Positions 1 to 10,200 of a DNA stretch of 64,000 bases are shown piece after piece. The DNA comes from Phaeotremella fagi (Eukaryota; Basidiomycota; Tremellomycetes; Tremellales; Phaeotremellaceae). The stretch is taken from positions 62,001-126,000 of the forward strand of contig BCHU01000014.1 of assembly GCA_001599715.1 (NCBI GenBank). The letters are read 5' to 3'. Both the position numbers and the translations under genes were made by a program. The notes beneath the pieces were generated by a model. The model saw nothing but the letters and a program-made list of their open reading frames with translations. It made no database searches and had not been told where the DNA came from. The first letter of the stretch is position 1, and every line of letters starts with the position of its first letter.

Positions 1-181
1 TCATCTTTTAGGAATGCAGGGAGCGATTGTGAAGAACGCCAAGCTGAAAATAGCAAAGATAGCATCACTGCTGACCCCGTAGAACAATACATACTCGGAA
101 AAACTAACACAGACGGATTTCCTTCCTCATACATACTACATATTTCAACAACATAAAATCAAGCCGATCAACGGACACTGT

Positions 182-2248
182 CTAAGCCTGAGAAGGGAGA
201 CTGCCCTTTTCACTAGTGGCTCCATCGTTTACTCCTTCAGTTACCGGAAACCCCGCGTATGCCTCCTCAGAGGGGGCGTATTTTGAATATTTACGTAGTT
301 GAGGACCGTAGATGTAGAACAAGAATGGCATTGGTACGCAGACGAGTGAAATGAATGCCAACACTTGAACCGTTGTTAGCATCACAAGCTAAGATCACCC
401 ACGTACCAGTTCCAGCCCAATTCGGATTCAAGTTCTCATACATCTGAGTTCCAAACATTGGGAACGCCGCACCAAACAGAGACCTGACGACTGTGTTGGC
501 AGCTAGCGCACTGGCCGAATGCATCCCAAAACTGTCAATGAGGTAAAGCATGATGGCTGTAAAAATCAGGATATACCCAATACCAAAAGGAACGGTGGCG
601 ATGATTGGTACAGCTGCGTGTACGTTTGGTGTACATGTCCAAGCGAAGATGAATAATGATATTGGAACTAGCAAGGATCCTAGACAGCAGGTCTCCAATC
701 TGATTTCAGGTGGGACAGGTAGATGGGAAGGAGTGTTCGCTCTGGCTTTTTGGTATCGGGCTACGGAAAGTTTGTTGAGAATCGTGCCGATGATCATTCC
801 TGCTCCTATACCCAGGAGAGCTAGACCCGTTTCGCCAACTGTTGGGTGTTAGCTTGGTAGTTTTATGCTTGCGTTTCACTTACGAGACCAACGACGATAT
901 ACCTGGAATATCAATGGGAAAGCTGTGAACAGGAGGTACAGACTGATCGTTAGTTGCCTTGTTGCAAAATCGACCTTACATTCCATAAATCAAAGCCACT
1001 GGAACGAGAATTTAGTTCAGATCGATAGCACGGAAAATCACTTACAGTACACACTCAAAGTCCAAACGATGACCTCCGTGAACAAAAGTACAAAAGGTCT
1101 GGACAACGCGGTTCTCACTATCTGGGCGGGGGATCTGTGTTCTTGCTCATCATATTTGGAAATGTAATGAACATCTCCACCTGACTTTAGTGAACTTCTG
1201 CGTAGGTCGACCGCTTTCCTTGAGAGAATGGTTGGGGCATATGTTTCTTCGATGAAAAGGACTGCGATCAGACACATGACGCTGAGGTGTCAGCTTAATA
1301 CATCAGTACGTCTTACACGCCAAAACCAAACTGAACGTAGAAAACCGCTCTGAACCCTTTCGCTTGGGCAACTAAATTGTTCAGTAAAAGTAAACATGAA
1401 CTGACCCACCATAACCAGAAACCACAGGGCCAATGACCGGACCAAGTAGTGGTGCCAGTGTAAACAAACCACCTGGAACCACTCTGTCTTCTTTGGACCA
1501 TATGTCAGACAATTGACCACCGCCGTTGGTGACAGGTGCACAACCGAATGTACCAGCTAGAAACCTCGTGATAAGGATTGTTTCGATGTTTTGAGCGAGT
1601 GCGCCGGCCAAATTGAAGATCACGAAAAGCGGGAAGGAGATCAAGAAAGCGAATCGACGTCCTACATTGGTGACATTCAGCTCTCTGCTGACGGCGAGTG
1701 GGGACCTACCTTTGATTTCAGATATGGGAGCCCATAACAATGGACCAAGTGCAAGACCTAAAGTCAACTCATTTACCGCCACAAAACTTACCAACTAGAT
1801 ACAAACTCATTCCTCCAATAGCCAGCTCCGAACTGGTTCCAGGAAATCGAATGACGATATCCTCAATTCCAGCAGCATAGGCACTGGAAGCAAAAATGGG
1901 GCAAAGAGTGACGATAGCTAGCAACCCAGTGAATCTCCATTTCTTGGCCCTCGACCATTGAAGTGGATCACTGGGATCTTGGGTACCGAAATCGATGATA
2001 TAGGGTTCGTGAGCTGTACCATTACCTTTGGAATGTTCTGACTCTGAATATGAGAGTTCCTGCTTATTTGGCACGAGAGTTTCTTCGAAAATGTTACCAA
2101 CGGAGGGTGGGGATGGGAAAGGTGTTATCGCGGGTGATGTCGCACTAGATGATACCATTGGCGGACTTGACATGGGTATAACATCCTTATTCAAGATGGC
2201 GTTGTTGTAAAGATAATTGATCTGTGGAACCTCATACTGAGAAGTCAT
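182..2248 (-). CDS. MFS drug/polyamine-type exporter (DHA1 family)
   Basis: A plasma-membrane proton antiporter of the major facilitator family, DHA1 branch, is predicted; substrates of this branch include drugs and polyamines. The start ATG is at 2246-2248, before a Ser/Pro-rich cytosolic N-terminus. About eight exons join in frame. Exon 1 (1792-2248) and exon 2 (1410-1757) give YLVGLALGPLLWAPISEIKG, the A-loop region typical of the family. Later exons give VAQAKGFRAVFYVQ, LYLLFTAFPLIFQ and, after a short intron with a TGCTAAC branch point, NWAGTVLAFISLVCVPMPFL. One internal exon (980-998) is only 19 nt. The C-terminus is cytosolic and ends at 182. Family assignment is firm; the substrate is unknown. 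Confidence 0.9.
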
Positions 2249-3329
2249 TTTGGGGAGCTTGAAGGGTAGTGACAAGTCGCCAGTCAACTTATAAAATGCA
2301 TAGCCCAAATCCCGTGAGAATCGACGATGATCAAAATATGTAAACACTTGGATACCCAGGGATCGACTTATCCGTGCCTCAGTGATTGTCTCTGGGTAAA
2401 TATAGAATAATCTTTGTTTTTTTCCCACGTAGAGGTTCGTATTCGCGAAATTTACGGCATTTTTGAACACGAGTTGAAGAGATTGTCAAGGACACTGATG
2501 GCTTTCCTGAGTGGAAGGAATCCTGTTGAAGGAACGCCATTGTTTGATATGCTTGTAAGTCAAGTCGCAGTTACCAGAACAGCGGATGCACCCTTTGTGA
2601 GGGAGAAGATGGGAAGGTAAGCTCCTGCATTATAGGAACCGAACAACGCTACTTACCACAGTACCTCGTCGTTCCTGCAATTCAAGTCATGCCGGCAGCG
2701 GCAGTCCCCTCTGAGCCAGAACAACGACACTCGAACAATCGCAAAGATTGACGTGAAGGTGTATTGATGCGCACATTTCGGACATGACATGACCGTTTCA
2801 ATGCTACTTATGACTCTTATTTACATAAACTCTTGTTAACGGGTTTGTCACAATCTTATCAGCTTAGTACTCCCTGCTCGCTTAATCCTCGTCGCAAGAT
2901 AAGGTATGAATCTACACCGTCTAAAATCCGTCGTTGCGGAAAGGTTTGAAAAGCTGTGAGGCTCTATCATGCTTTCACAAGATCAGGAAAATGTCCGTTA
3001 ATCGAACAAGCGATCAACACCTTTTACGTTTTTCGGAATCAGTGTCTCGAACGTTAATTGGGTTTCAAGGAGGCGTCACCGCTTATGATGGACGGCGGGG
3101 ATCAGATTCTAACTCCTGAACATCGAGTACGAGTAGTTCAACACGTATTGCGGCCGAAATTGATATCAGCAGTAGTTCCAGACAGTGGCAGACAGATCAA
3201 AAGAGGAACAAAGAGTAATTCTAATCCTTTGATGGTCATCGCCTTCGCGTTATCAGACATCTGTTCGCACATTTATTCACTTGAATGGCTGTAATCTTTT
3301 CTTCCCATTCCTCCGGCGTACAAATCAAG
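2249..3329. other. Intergenic region upstream of the MFS gene
   Basis: This is the divergent upstream region of the MFS exporter and of the broken gene at 3330. Short open frames occur on both strands, but none has splice continuity or a recognisable domain. No repeat or RNA gene was seen. Confidence 0.5.
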
Positions 3330-3963
3330 ATGTCAGACGCAACAGATCGATCTACCTCTACCGAACAAACCGTCATCTACAAACGTCTTCGTGACGAACA
3401 CAACGAGCACCACAACTACGGAGAGGATTTCAAGCCGTTCGAAATCATCAATTAGGTCGAAATAAAAGTCCTTCACCCCAAGTTCAGACGCTCAGCTCAA
3501 TTCGATTCTTGAGACAGGTAACGTCCTCTTTCGGGCTTTTGGCGAGAAAGAAGAAGAACTACGACCAGTTCCGAGCAAGAGAGAATCCAACTTCAGCATC
3601 AGTCTTCTGGGTGAATGCAGAGTTTGGGAAGAAGACCCAATGCCAGATCAGCCCGCAAGATATGAAGAATATAAAGAAGCTTTAGCTCGGTACGAAGAGC
3701 GAGTTGAGGAGGCCCATAAGGCATGTCTGAATACGACGAAAGCTATCCACGATTCTTACCATATATCGCATGCTATTTCCATCTCCGACTGGGAAACTTC
3801 GCTAAAACATGCTTACGAAGTGTTTGAACGTAAAGGTAAACAATTCAAAGAGTGGATTTTAGATTCCAAATTCACCATAGAGGAGCAAAAGAAGTTTTCG
3901 ACAGTAATATACACGGAAGTTGTCATGGATTTTAAGCTGGAGATGTTGAATTCAACGAACTAG
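3330..3963 (+). pseudogene. Unrecognised helical protein gene, apparently broken
   Basis: An ATG at 3330 opens 41 hydrophilic codons ending in FKPFEIIN and a TAG at 3453-3455. A second open stretch in another frame runs from 3466 to the stop at 3961-3963. It encodes a charged, mostly helical protein with segments such as RYEEYKEALARYEERVEEAH and FSTVIYTEVVMDFKLEML. No convincing donor/acceptor pair joins the two parts; the only GT near the break follows the stop and has a poor donor context. It is therefore either a frameshifted gene or two short genes. The helical half is weakly reminiscent of the protein at 49521-50237, with similar order and a similar acidic/aromatic C-terminus. No function is recognised. 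Confidence 0.4.
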
Positions 3964-4313
3964 AAAGGAGGATTTGGGTGTATTTTTGGTGTGGAAGGCG
4001 TTGGTGGGATTGAATGGAAGAACGAGGTAGTAATGGAACAACTGATGCAGTATGCATTGCCGCTATTTCCATACTGCAACAACAATTTGAGCATGGTCGT
4101 ATGCCAATTCTGACCAGCAGTGACGAGGTATCGAATAGCGAACTGCAAAGAAGTGTGTATTCCTGTTGATTAGACCCAATCGATCTATCAGGTAGTCGTG
4201 TTTGTATATTACCCAAATCCATCCATAGCGCACCATAAAGCTGGATCGTTATTGTCATACATACAGTTGAACATGATAATCGTTACACCAAACCCGTATA
4301 TCTCCAATCATCT
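3964..4313. other. Convergent 3' flank
   Basis: This space lies between the broken gene at 3330 and the 3' end of HSBP1. Overlapping short frames exist on the minus strand, but none looks coding. Nothing else was seen. Confidence 0.4.
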
Positions 4314-4803
4314 TCATCGTTTAGCAGGAGGCGGCAGTGGTCCGTCTTCAATCCCACCAGTCATCAGATCCTGGATTGTGGTTTCTAAGTTGTCTATTCG
4401 AGATGACATTTCATTCACTGCGCGTGGGTTCAACGGACGCGCTTTATTGGAATTGGAGACAACTCACTTCGTCCCCTATATCGCTGTCAGTAATAAAATA
4501 AAATGGTAAAGATAGTCTCACTCACAAAACCTGTTCACTCATCTCATCAAATCTCGTTTCCAATTGCGATAAAAGGGTATCAACCTTGGATTAGACCGAC
4601 ATGCTCGGGTGACAACTTACAAAACCACATAATTCCCCAGGACTAACAACATCTTTGACCCCATGTAATCCTATACCCTGAGTGGAAGTAGTCTTTGTTT
4701 TACCTGGCGATAGTGTTGATGACGATGGTACGACTGGAGTAGGTGGTTTAGTAGTGGATAGAGGTTGAGTGATGTTGGTTGAAAGGGGTTGAGTGGAGGT
4801 CAT
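4314..4803 (-). CDS. HSBP1: Heat shock factor-binding protein 1 (HSBP1)
   Basis: This is a small coiled-coil protein; in other eukaryotes HSBP1 binds the trimerisation domain of heat shock factor and dampens its activity, and it also occurs in WASH-complex assembly. Four exons are predicted: 4621-4803, 4526-4584, 4468-4475 and 4314-4417, total 354 nt, 117 residues. The first 50 residues are Ser/Thr/Pro-rich. The conserved heptad region then reads VDTLLSQLETRFDEMSEQV, followed by LGRMNEMSSRIDNLETTIQ and DLMTGG, matching the family pattern (..[20 protein letters not shown]..). The third exon is only 8 nt and supplies the Gly-Arg junction; using the earlier CAG acceptor instead breaks both frame and conservation. 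Canonical GTAAGT/GTGAGT donors flank it. Confidence 0.9.
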
Positions 4804-5262
4804 GGCGTTAGTCTGGTTGATAGATTTTGATAGGATTTTTGTATACGCGTTATCGACTTGACAAGGTGGTACTGTGTAGTGGTGTTGTATTTAATGATAT
4901 TGAGTTGTGTAATGTCAACTGTCCAGGATGGATGTTGTTTTCATCGTTGAGATGGTTTGTTGCTCAGAATTTGATGCCGTCGTGTGTGGCATGCTGAATT
5001 GGGTAAGGTGCGTTCTTCTTGCTATGAACGTTTGTCTTGCTTAGGGCATCCACTTATCCTTTCATTGCTCCATCCCTTTTCCCGTCCCTACCTCCCTTGT
5101 GGTATCAACAGCCAAGTTAAAAGTTCCCTTTTACACAATAAATCGAAACCTTCCTTTTACCGTTGAGACTGAAAATAGACAACCAGAAGGCCAAGTCTCT
5201 TTACATTTCTTTTGGACAGTTGGAGTCTGTCTGCAGTCTTGATCTTCCTTCTTCCAAACAAG
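4804..5262. promoter_or_regulatory. Divergent intergenic region, HSBP1 and tandem-pair gene
   Basis: This shared upstream region separates HSBP1 (minus) and the first coiled-coil paralogue (plus). The 3' part, about 5090-5210, is related to the upstream region of the second paralogue (see 6150-6270). No clear heat shock element was recognised. Confidence 0.4.
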
Positions 5263-5984
5263 ATGAATCAAAGTCACAGCAACAGTCTTTCAGTCGAACT
5301 GCAAATTACGGAGGCTAAAGGTGGAATGCCCATAGATAAGTCTCGTACTCAGCCAAGTGGAAGCGGTGATTTTTCTGTGGCAAACTGTTCATTTCTCAAG
5401 AGTACCTCATCACCGTACCAATTCGCTGAAGCACTCAGTAACCTTGGTTATGATGAAGACAATAAGGGACTCTTCCCAGGAGCAGAACTCGGTCAGAAGT
5501 CACTAAATGCTATCGAGGATGGTAAGCGAAACGACAGAGACACTGTTCATTCAGCTCTGGTTAATTGGAAGAAACGCCTTGGTGATCTCTCCACTACATC
5601 AAACAATCGATCCGCCAAGCAAATGTACGATACTCTGGTGGTCTGTACCAGTAAACTTTCAGATAGTCTGTTGTTTGAAAAGGAAAAAGCCAACGACTAC
5701 CAGTAGGTGGACTTCGTAATCTATAGTTATGCTCTTGACTGACAAGCCACAGTTTTTATCCTAGTAATAAGGTCCTTTTAACATGGATCGAACAGCTCGC
5801 AAAGTTCCAAGCTCGAATCAGCTATCTCTCTAAGCAAAATCATTCTCTTCAGGAACAACTTAGGAAGGCTCGGGCAGAAATTGATACTCTCAGGTCTGAA
5901 AGGATCAATACTCCATCAGAGGGGGAAGAAGACCAGGTGCTCAATTCAGACGCTCCACCGTCATACGAGCAACCCAATTCTTGA
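5263..5984 (+). CDS. Unrecognised coiled-coil protein, tandem paralogue 1 (PPxY-bearing)
   Basis: Two exons (5263-5702 and 5753-5984) join with a GTAGGT donor and a CACAG acceptor. The first exon is 440 nt, exactly as in the neighbour at 6336. The N-terminal half carries the shared segment SSPYQFAEALSNLGYDED, a Gly/Asp-rich stretch, then LSTTSNNRSAKQMYDTL. The second exon encodes an amphipathic coiled coil (LAKFQARISYLSKQNHSLQE) and an acidic tail ending in APPSYEQPNS. PPSY is a PPxY motif of the kind bound by WW domains of Nedd4/Rsp5 ligases; whether it is used here is inference. The start was chosen at the ATG before MNQSHSNSLS. No domain family is recognised, but the paralogue next door makes it a real gene. 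Confidence 0.8.
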
Positions 5985-6335
5985 GCCGGGACGAGATAGA
6001 GCGGGAAAGTTTGTAAAATCGATGAGGTGTATGTAGTATCCTGTCGGATGTTAAGATGTAATGGCAGGATTTGTAGCCGGCCCTTTGTGATGAGAGAATC
6101 AATCGAACAAAAATCCCGTTGTGTCACTGCTGCTTGATGTTGAACGCCCAGTATTTAATCCCGTTTCTCTTGTGGCATAGCATCATCATTGCCCTTTGTC
6201 ACGAACCCGAAATTTCCTTTCACTGCTGAGATCGAAATCTGAGGACTCGAAGGCGTTACCTTTCTTGAAGCTCTTGATCAAATATCAGACCTCATCTCTT
6301 TTGCCACCTTATTCTCTCTCACATTCAACATCATT
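5985..6335 (+). promoter_or_regulatory. Upstream region of second paralogue, duplicated with the gene
   Basis: Around 6150-6270 the sequence shares a block with 5090-5200. Both contain CTTGTGG, then a CTTT(T/C)AC..TGAGA...GAAA segment, then a ...GAAGGC box, in the same order before their respective start codons. This indicates that the duplication carried its promoter. Confidence 0.45.
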
Positions 6336-7094
6336 ATGAGCAATCGAAATACTATTCACAAGGAGATGGCCAAGAGTTTTGCAGTCCTCACAAATTCTGA
6401 GGGAGTCGATTGTATTGGTGTCTTGGGTTTGCAGGAGGATGAAGGTGATTACGTAGTAGAAGACAGCTCATTCATTCAAACAATCTCTTCACCATACCAA
6501 TTCGCAGAAGAACTAGTCAGCCTCGGTTTCTCCGAAGACGGCCAAGAGCTCTTCCAAGGTGCAACTCTAGGTAAGACTCTTGTAGAGGGTATTAAGCAAG
6601 ACGATCGAAAAGCTCTCCTGGTAGTTCTTACGGTATGGAAGAATGCACTTGTCTCACTATCCACTACATCGTCAAACAACCATGCTAAACAAATGTGCGA
6701 GTCCTTGGAGATCTGTACAAGTCGATTCTCAGATAGTATCCCATTCAAGGATCAAGCGAATCCAAACGAATATTAGTAGGTTCAATGAGTCTTTATTAAG
6801 ATCGTCATTCACTGATATTCTTCCTCCCTGCTTAGCTATTATCGAAGTAATTCAATCTTCCGTCAACACATCAAGCAACTTTCAGAACAAAAGAACTTGA
6901 TCAAACTGCTTAGTGAACAAAATACCCATTCTACATCTGAGGGAAGTCTCATCAAAGAGCTTACGGAAGCTCGAAAATCTCTACAAGGCCAAGTCCTTCG
7001 TCTCCAAAGGGAGCTCGAAACTCTCAAGAGAAGTCAATATGATACTGATTCAGAGGAAGAAGAAGCTCAGTTCGGAGGACACAGCCTCGTATGA
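6336..7094 (+). CDS. Unrecognised coiled-coil protein, tandem paralogue 2
   Basis: Two exons (6336-6775 and 6836-7094) join through a GTAGGT donor and a CTTAG acceptor. Exon 1 is 440 nt with the same splice phase as its neighbour. Shared segments are SSPYQFAEELVSLGFSEDGQ, LSTTSSNNHAKQMCESL and a coiled coil (IFRQHIKQLSEQKNLIKLLS). The reading frame ends at a TGA at 7092-7094, giving an acidic tail ending GGHSLV. In the adjacent frame, the DNA just before that stop encodes SSEDTASYEQ, which aligns with the SDAPPSYEQ tail of paralogue 1. An indel in the GAA-rich stretch near 7053-7070 has therefore shifted this copy out of the ancestral tail. No function is recognised. Confidence 0.78.
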
Positions 7095-7374
7095 ACAAAT
7101 CAGGGATGCGATGCTCCATCAGATTTTAGGTATTTCGGAGAATAATGGGGAAGGTTTGTAGAAACGTTGAGAAGTACATAGTTCAATATTCTGTAGGATA
7201 CCATGAATGATAGTAATTAGTCACCCAGCTCGGCTCTGTAACTCCAAGCGAAAGTCTTGAGGGATGTGTAAATTTCTTGACATTTTGCCACGATCCACCA
7301 TCGCCACCATAAAACGAAAGAACAAATTATACCTATTTTGGTGAACAACAAACATCTATGTCCTTGACAAGCCA

Positions 7375-8731
7375 ATGCCTCGTTTACCGAATGCTTTCAT
7401 CTATATAAACTCACTCTTCAGACCTAGTCTGCTAAGACCTGATATAAGAGTACCAAGTGGGTCAACTTCGTCGAAGAAATGGGGTAAAGATTAACAGGAT
7501 TTAGGTATAGCGAATGTTGATTTCAAGTCGTTGAGACGTCAAGGGTTTAACGGAGTTGTGATTGATAAAGATAATTGTTTGGTAGGTTATCAATTTGGAG
7601 ACTTACTAATATACAAGACTACACCGTACAAAGATGAAGTGTATGGACCGTACAAGGTGAGTTCTTTGTTTGGTCTCATCGAGACGAGCTAAATTCGTGT
7701 TTAGACAGCTTGGGAAGAACTTTTAAAAACTTTTGATAGAGGTCGTGTATTAGTCGTATCGAATTCAGCAGGGACCAAAAAGGATCCAGGGGGTATAGCA
7801 GTGAGTCCTTCTTTGTTGATATTGGTGATCTTGGTGGGGAAGGCATTGACAAAATAAACCCCTACAGGCAGAAACATTATCGCTATCCCTAAAAACTCCA
7901 GTCTTGATCCACAACCAACCCAAACCAGGCTGCGTACAAGACATAATACAGTATTTCAACGGTCAACTAGGTCAACCACAAACCCTTCGTTCAAGAATCA
8001 CCACAAAAAATGTGATCAACGGTATTGAAAATACTGAGAAAGATGAGATGGCGCTGTTGAAGAAATGGAGGAAGGAGGTTGAATTTGGACCTTTGTTGGG
8101 GGTTTTATCTCCTGAGAAGAGGAGTGAGAAGAGTTTGGAGAGGAGGATGAATGATCGGGCTGAAGAAGGGAGGAAAGGTGTACGCGAGGAGACGATCGAG
8201 GAGGACGAGACAGTGGACGAAGTTCAGGATAGTGAATCTAAACCACCGAAAGATGAACCACTGAAGATAATAGTCATTGGAGATAGAATGTTTACGGACG
8301 TCCTACTGGCTTCAAGATTATCGGATTCTTCCATCTCAGTTTTATCAATTTTGACAACTGCTCTACCTCAACCTAAAGATGTCAGGATTCTACGATGGAT
8401 AGAAGAAAAACTTACGAAAGGGAAATTAAGAGAGGGTGAAGAAGATTGGGGTAGATATATTATCGATCAACCATCACTACAGACTGAAGTCTCTATTCTT
8501 AAGAAAGATTTGACTTGGAGAGATAGGTTTTGGTTGTTGTTCAGAAGGAAACGGTTGGACGATGATCAGTCAGGACCGAAAATTGGTCTGAATCCTAGAA
8601 CTTGGACATTGAGAGCGATAGGTGGTGGATTGTCTTCATTGGTCGGAACAGTTGTTTCATGGATGTGGAGGCATACGGTGAATGGTGTGAGGCGTGGTGT
8701 CAATTCACTCAGAAGGAGGAATGAGAAGTAG
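7375..8731 (+). CDS. GEP4: Mitochondrial phosphatidylglycerophosphatase GEP4
   Basis: GEP4 is a HAD-superfamily phosphatase that makes phosphatidylglycerol from PGP for cardiolipin synthesis at the mitochondrial inner membrane. The start is MPRLPNAFIYINSLFRPSLL, as in the family (N-x-L-R/YNPSL). After a short intron comes GVVIDKDNCL, the catalytic DxD motif. Next are YKDEVYGPYK, a block VLVVSNSAGTKKDPGGIAAE (motif II Ser), then VLIHNQPKPGC with the motif III Lys, and VIGDRMFTDVLLASRL (motif IV). Introns sit at about 7484, 7581, 7656 and 7801. The protein is longer than yeast GEP4 because of an acidic Lys/Glu insert (about 8050-8250) and a basic C-terminal tail. The exact acceptor of intron 1 (7504 or 7510) is uncertain. 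It is convergent with pICln, 91 bp apart. Confidence 0.9.
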
Positions 8732-8822
8732 ACGGAGAAGGTCAAGGAAGGGGATAGCATCACAGTTGGATGAATCTTGCATATTCATAAATCTATAATA
8801 CATGTTTGTTCATCATTATCGG

Positions 8823-10005
8823 TCATTTCTTTTCCATCTCAGGAGCATCATCAAAAGCACCTTCTTCAACTTGGACCTCTTCCTTAACCCCCTTCTCGTC
8901 CTCATCCCCCTCTGGAACAACATCAACCCATTCACCAGGTTCACGTTGAATTTTCGACCAATCAACAACACCATCCAACGAAGCCATCAGAGCAGCGAGC
9001 TAAAAAGGTGGAAAGGAAATAACGAATCGAAAGATAGATATAAAGAATGCATAAACGAATCATCAGTATCATTTTCTAATAAGGTCTGAACCTAGCCTCA
9101 GGTCCACCACCACTATGGAAATCGCTTCTCACCCTTCCGACACCGTTCCCATTAGCCCCGTCCCCATCTTGTTCCTCATCTTCGTCCTCGTAATCATCGT
9201 CATCTTCATCTCCGTCATCTGCGAAACCGAAGAACGAAGATGGTTCTCCGGAAGGTAGCAGTGAATCGTGGAGGGCTGAGCAGAATGATAGTGCTTGGAA
9301 TAAGCCTTGCACTAGGTTTTATGTCAGTTGCATATTCCATAAGGGTGAGAAAAAACCAACTCACATTTATCTTCTGGGAGGAAAACCCGAATTTCTCTCA
9401 TGGGTGTATAATCATCACCACCCTCGTATCCCTCTTCATCATCTTCATTTTCCTCATCCTCTGTGTTGTCACCGTTTAAACCTGTTCCACTCGGTGCGTC
9501 CGACTCGTCAACTTGGAAATATAGATGTGCAGCTTCACTCGAAGATGAGGGCGTTAAGGCGTGAAGCGTTAAAGACGTATAAGGGAGTTTGAAGCCGGTA
9601 GTACCTTCTGTGGGAAGGAAATGGACAGCTCTAAGGTGGGTGTTAGTTATTTGGGTCCAGTATATGTGATTTCTGGATGAATTGTGTGAAATCTCTCAAA
9701 GATACAATGAGAAGGATCAATCTCAGGTCATGAATTGATCCAGAACGACATGGAACAGGAATAACCCAAAGCCAAACTCACTCCTCAGTAACCCACAACA
9801 TCCCCTGTACCTCCCTCAAATCCCCCCAAACCCATCTACCCATCTTAACAACTACCAAACCCTGTCCCTCGACCTCCTCAAGTGATTCACTCGACCACCG
9901 TAAAATAGGTGGAATCTGTCTGAAATCGTTAGGCGTAGTTGAGGTGATGTTGGCGTGCGTTTGCGGGGAGATACATTCCGGTTTCGTTGGGGTTGGTATT
10001 AACAT
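8823..10005 (-). CDS. Methylosome subunit pICln
   Basis: This is a Voldacs/pICln-family protein, which in other eukaryotes chaperones Sm proteins to the PRMT5 methylosome during snRNP assembly. The N-terminus has VWGDLREVQGMLWVTEE, the PH-like core strand. Exon 2 continues with VHFLPTEGTTGFKLPYTSLT, LHAL and AAHLYFQVD, all expected in the family. A very acidic loop follows. Exon 3 has LFQALSFCSALHDSLLPSGE, then a long Asp/Glu tract. The last exon has LAALMASLDGVVDWSK and an acidic tail ending at 8823. The start ATG is at 10003-10005. Family assignment rests on the order of these segments and the acidic regions rather than one catalytic motif. Confidence 0.82.
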
Positions 10006-10200
10006 TCTTTTAATGTATTTCTTCTCAAGATTGATTTGGTTGATTTGAGAACTTTTTTATAACTTTGGTTTGAATTTTCTTGTTTTGATTTTTCAACGTG
10101 GCACCTCTTTTTCTTGACTGGAAACTGCTGATACATGCATTCTATGCATTCTACAATAAACATAACCAACTACCACTGCACTGCACTGCACCATAGCCCC

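Noticed and set aside
2414..2620. 68-codon plus frame upstream of the MFS gene
   Set aside because: No promoter, splice or domain support.
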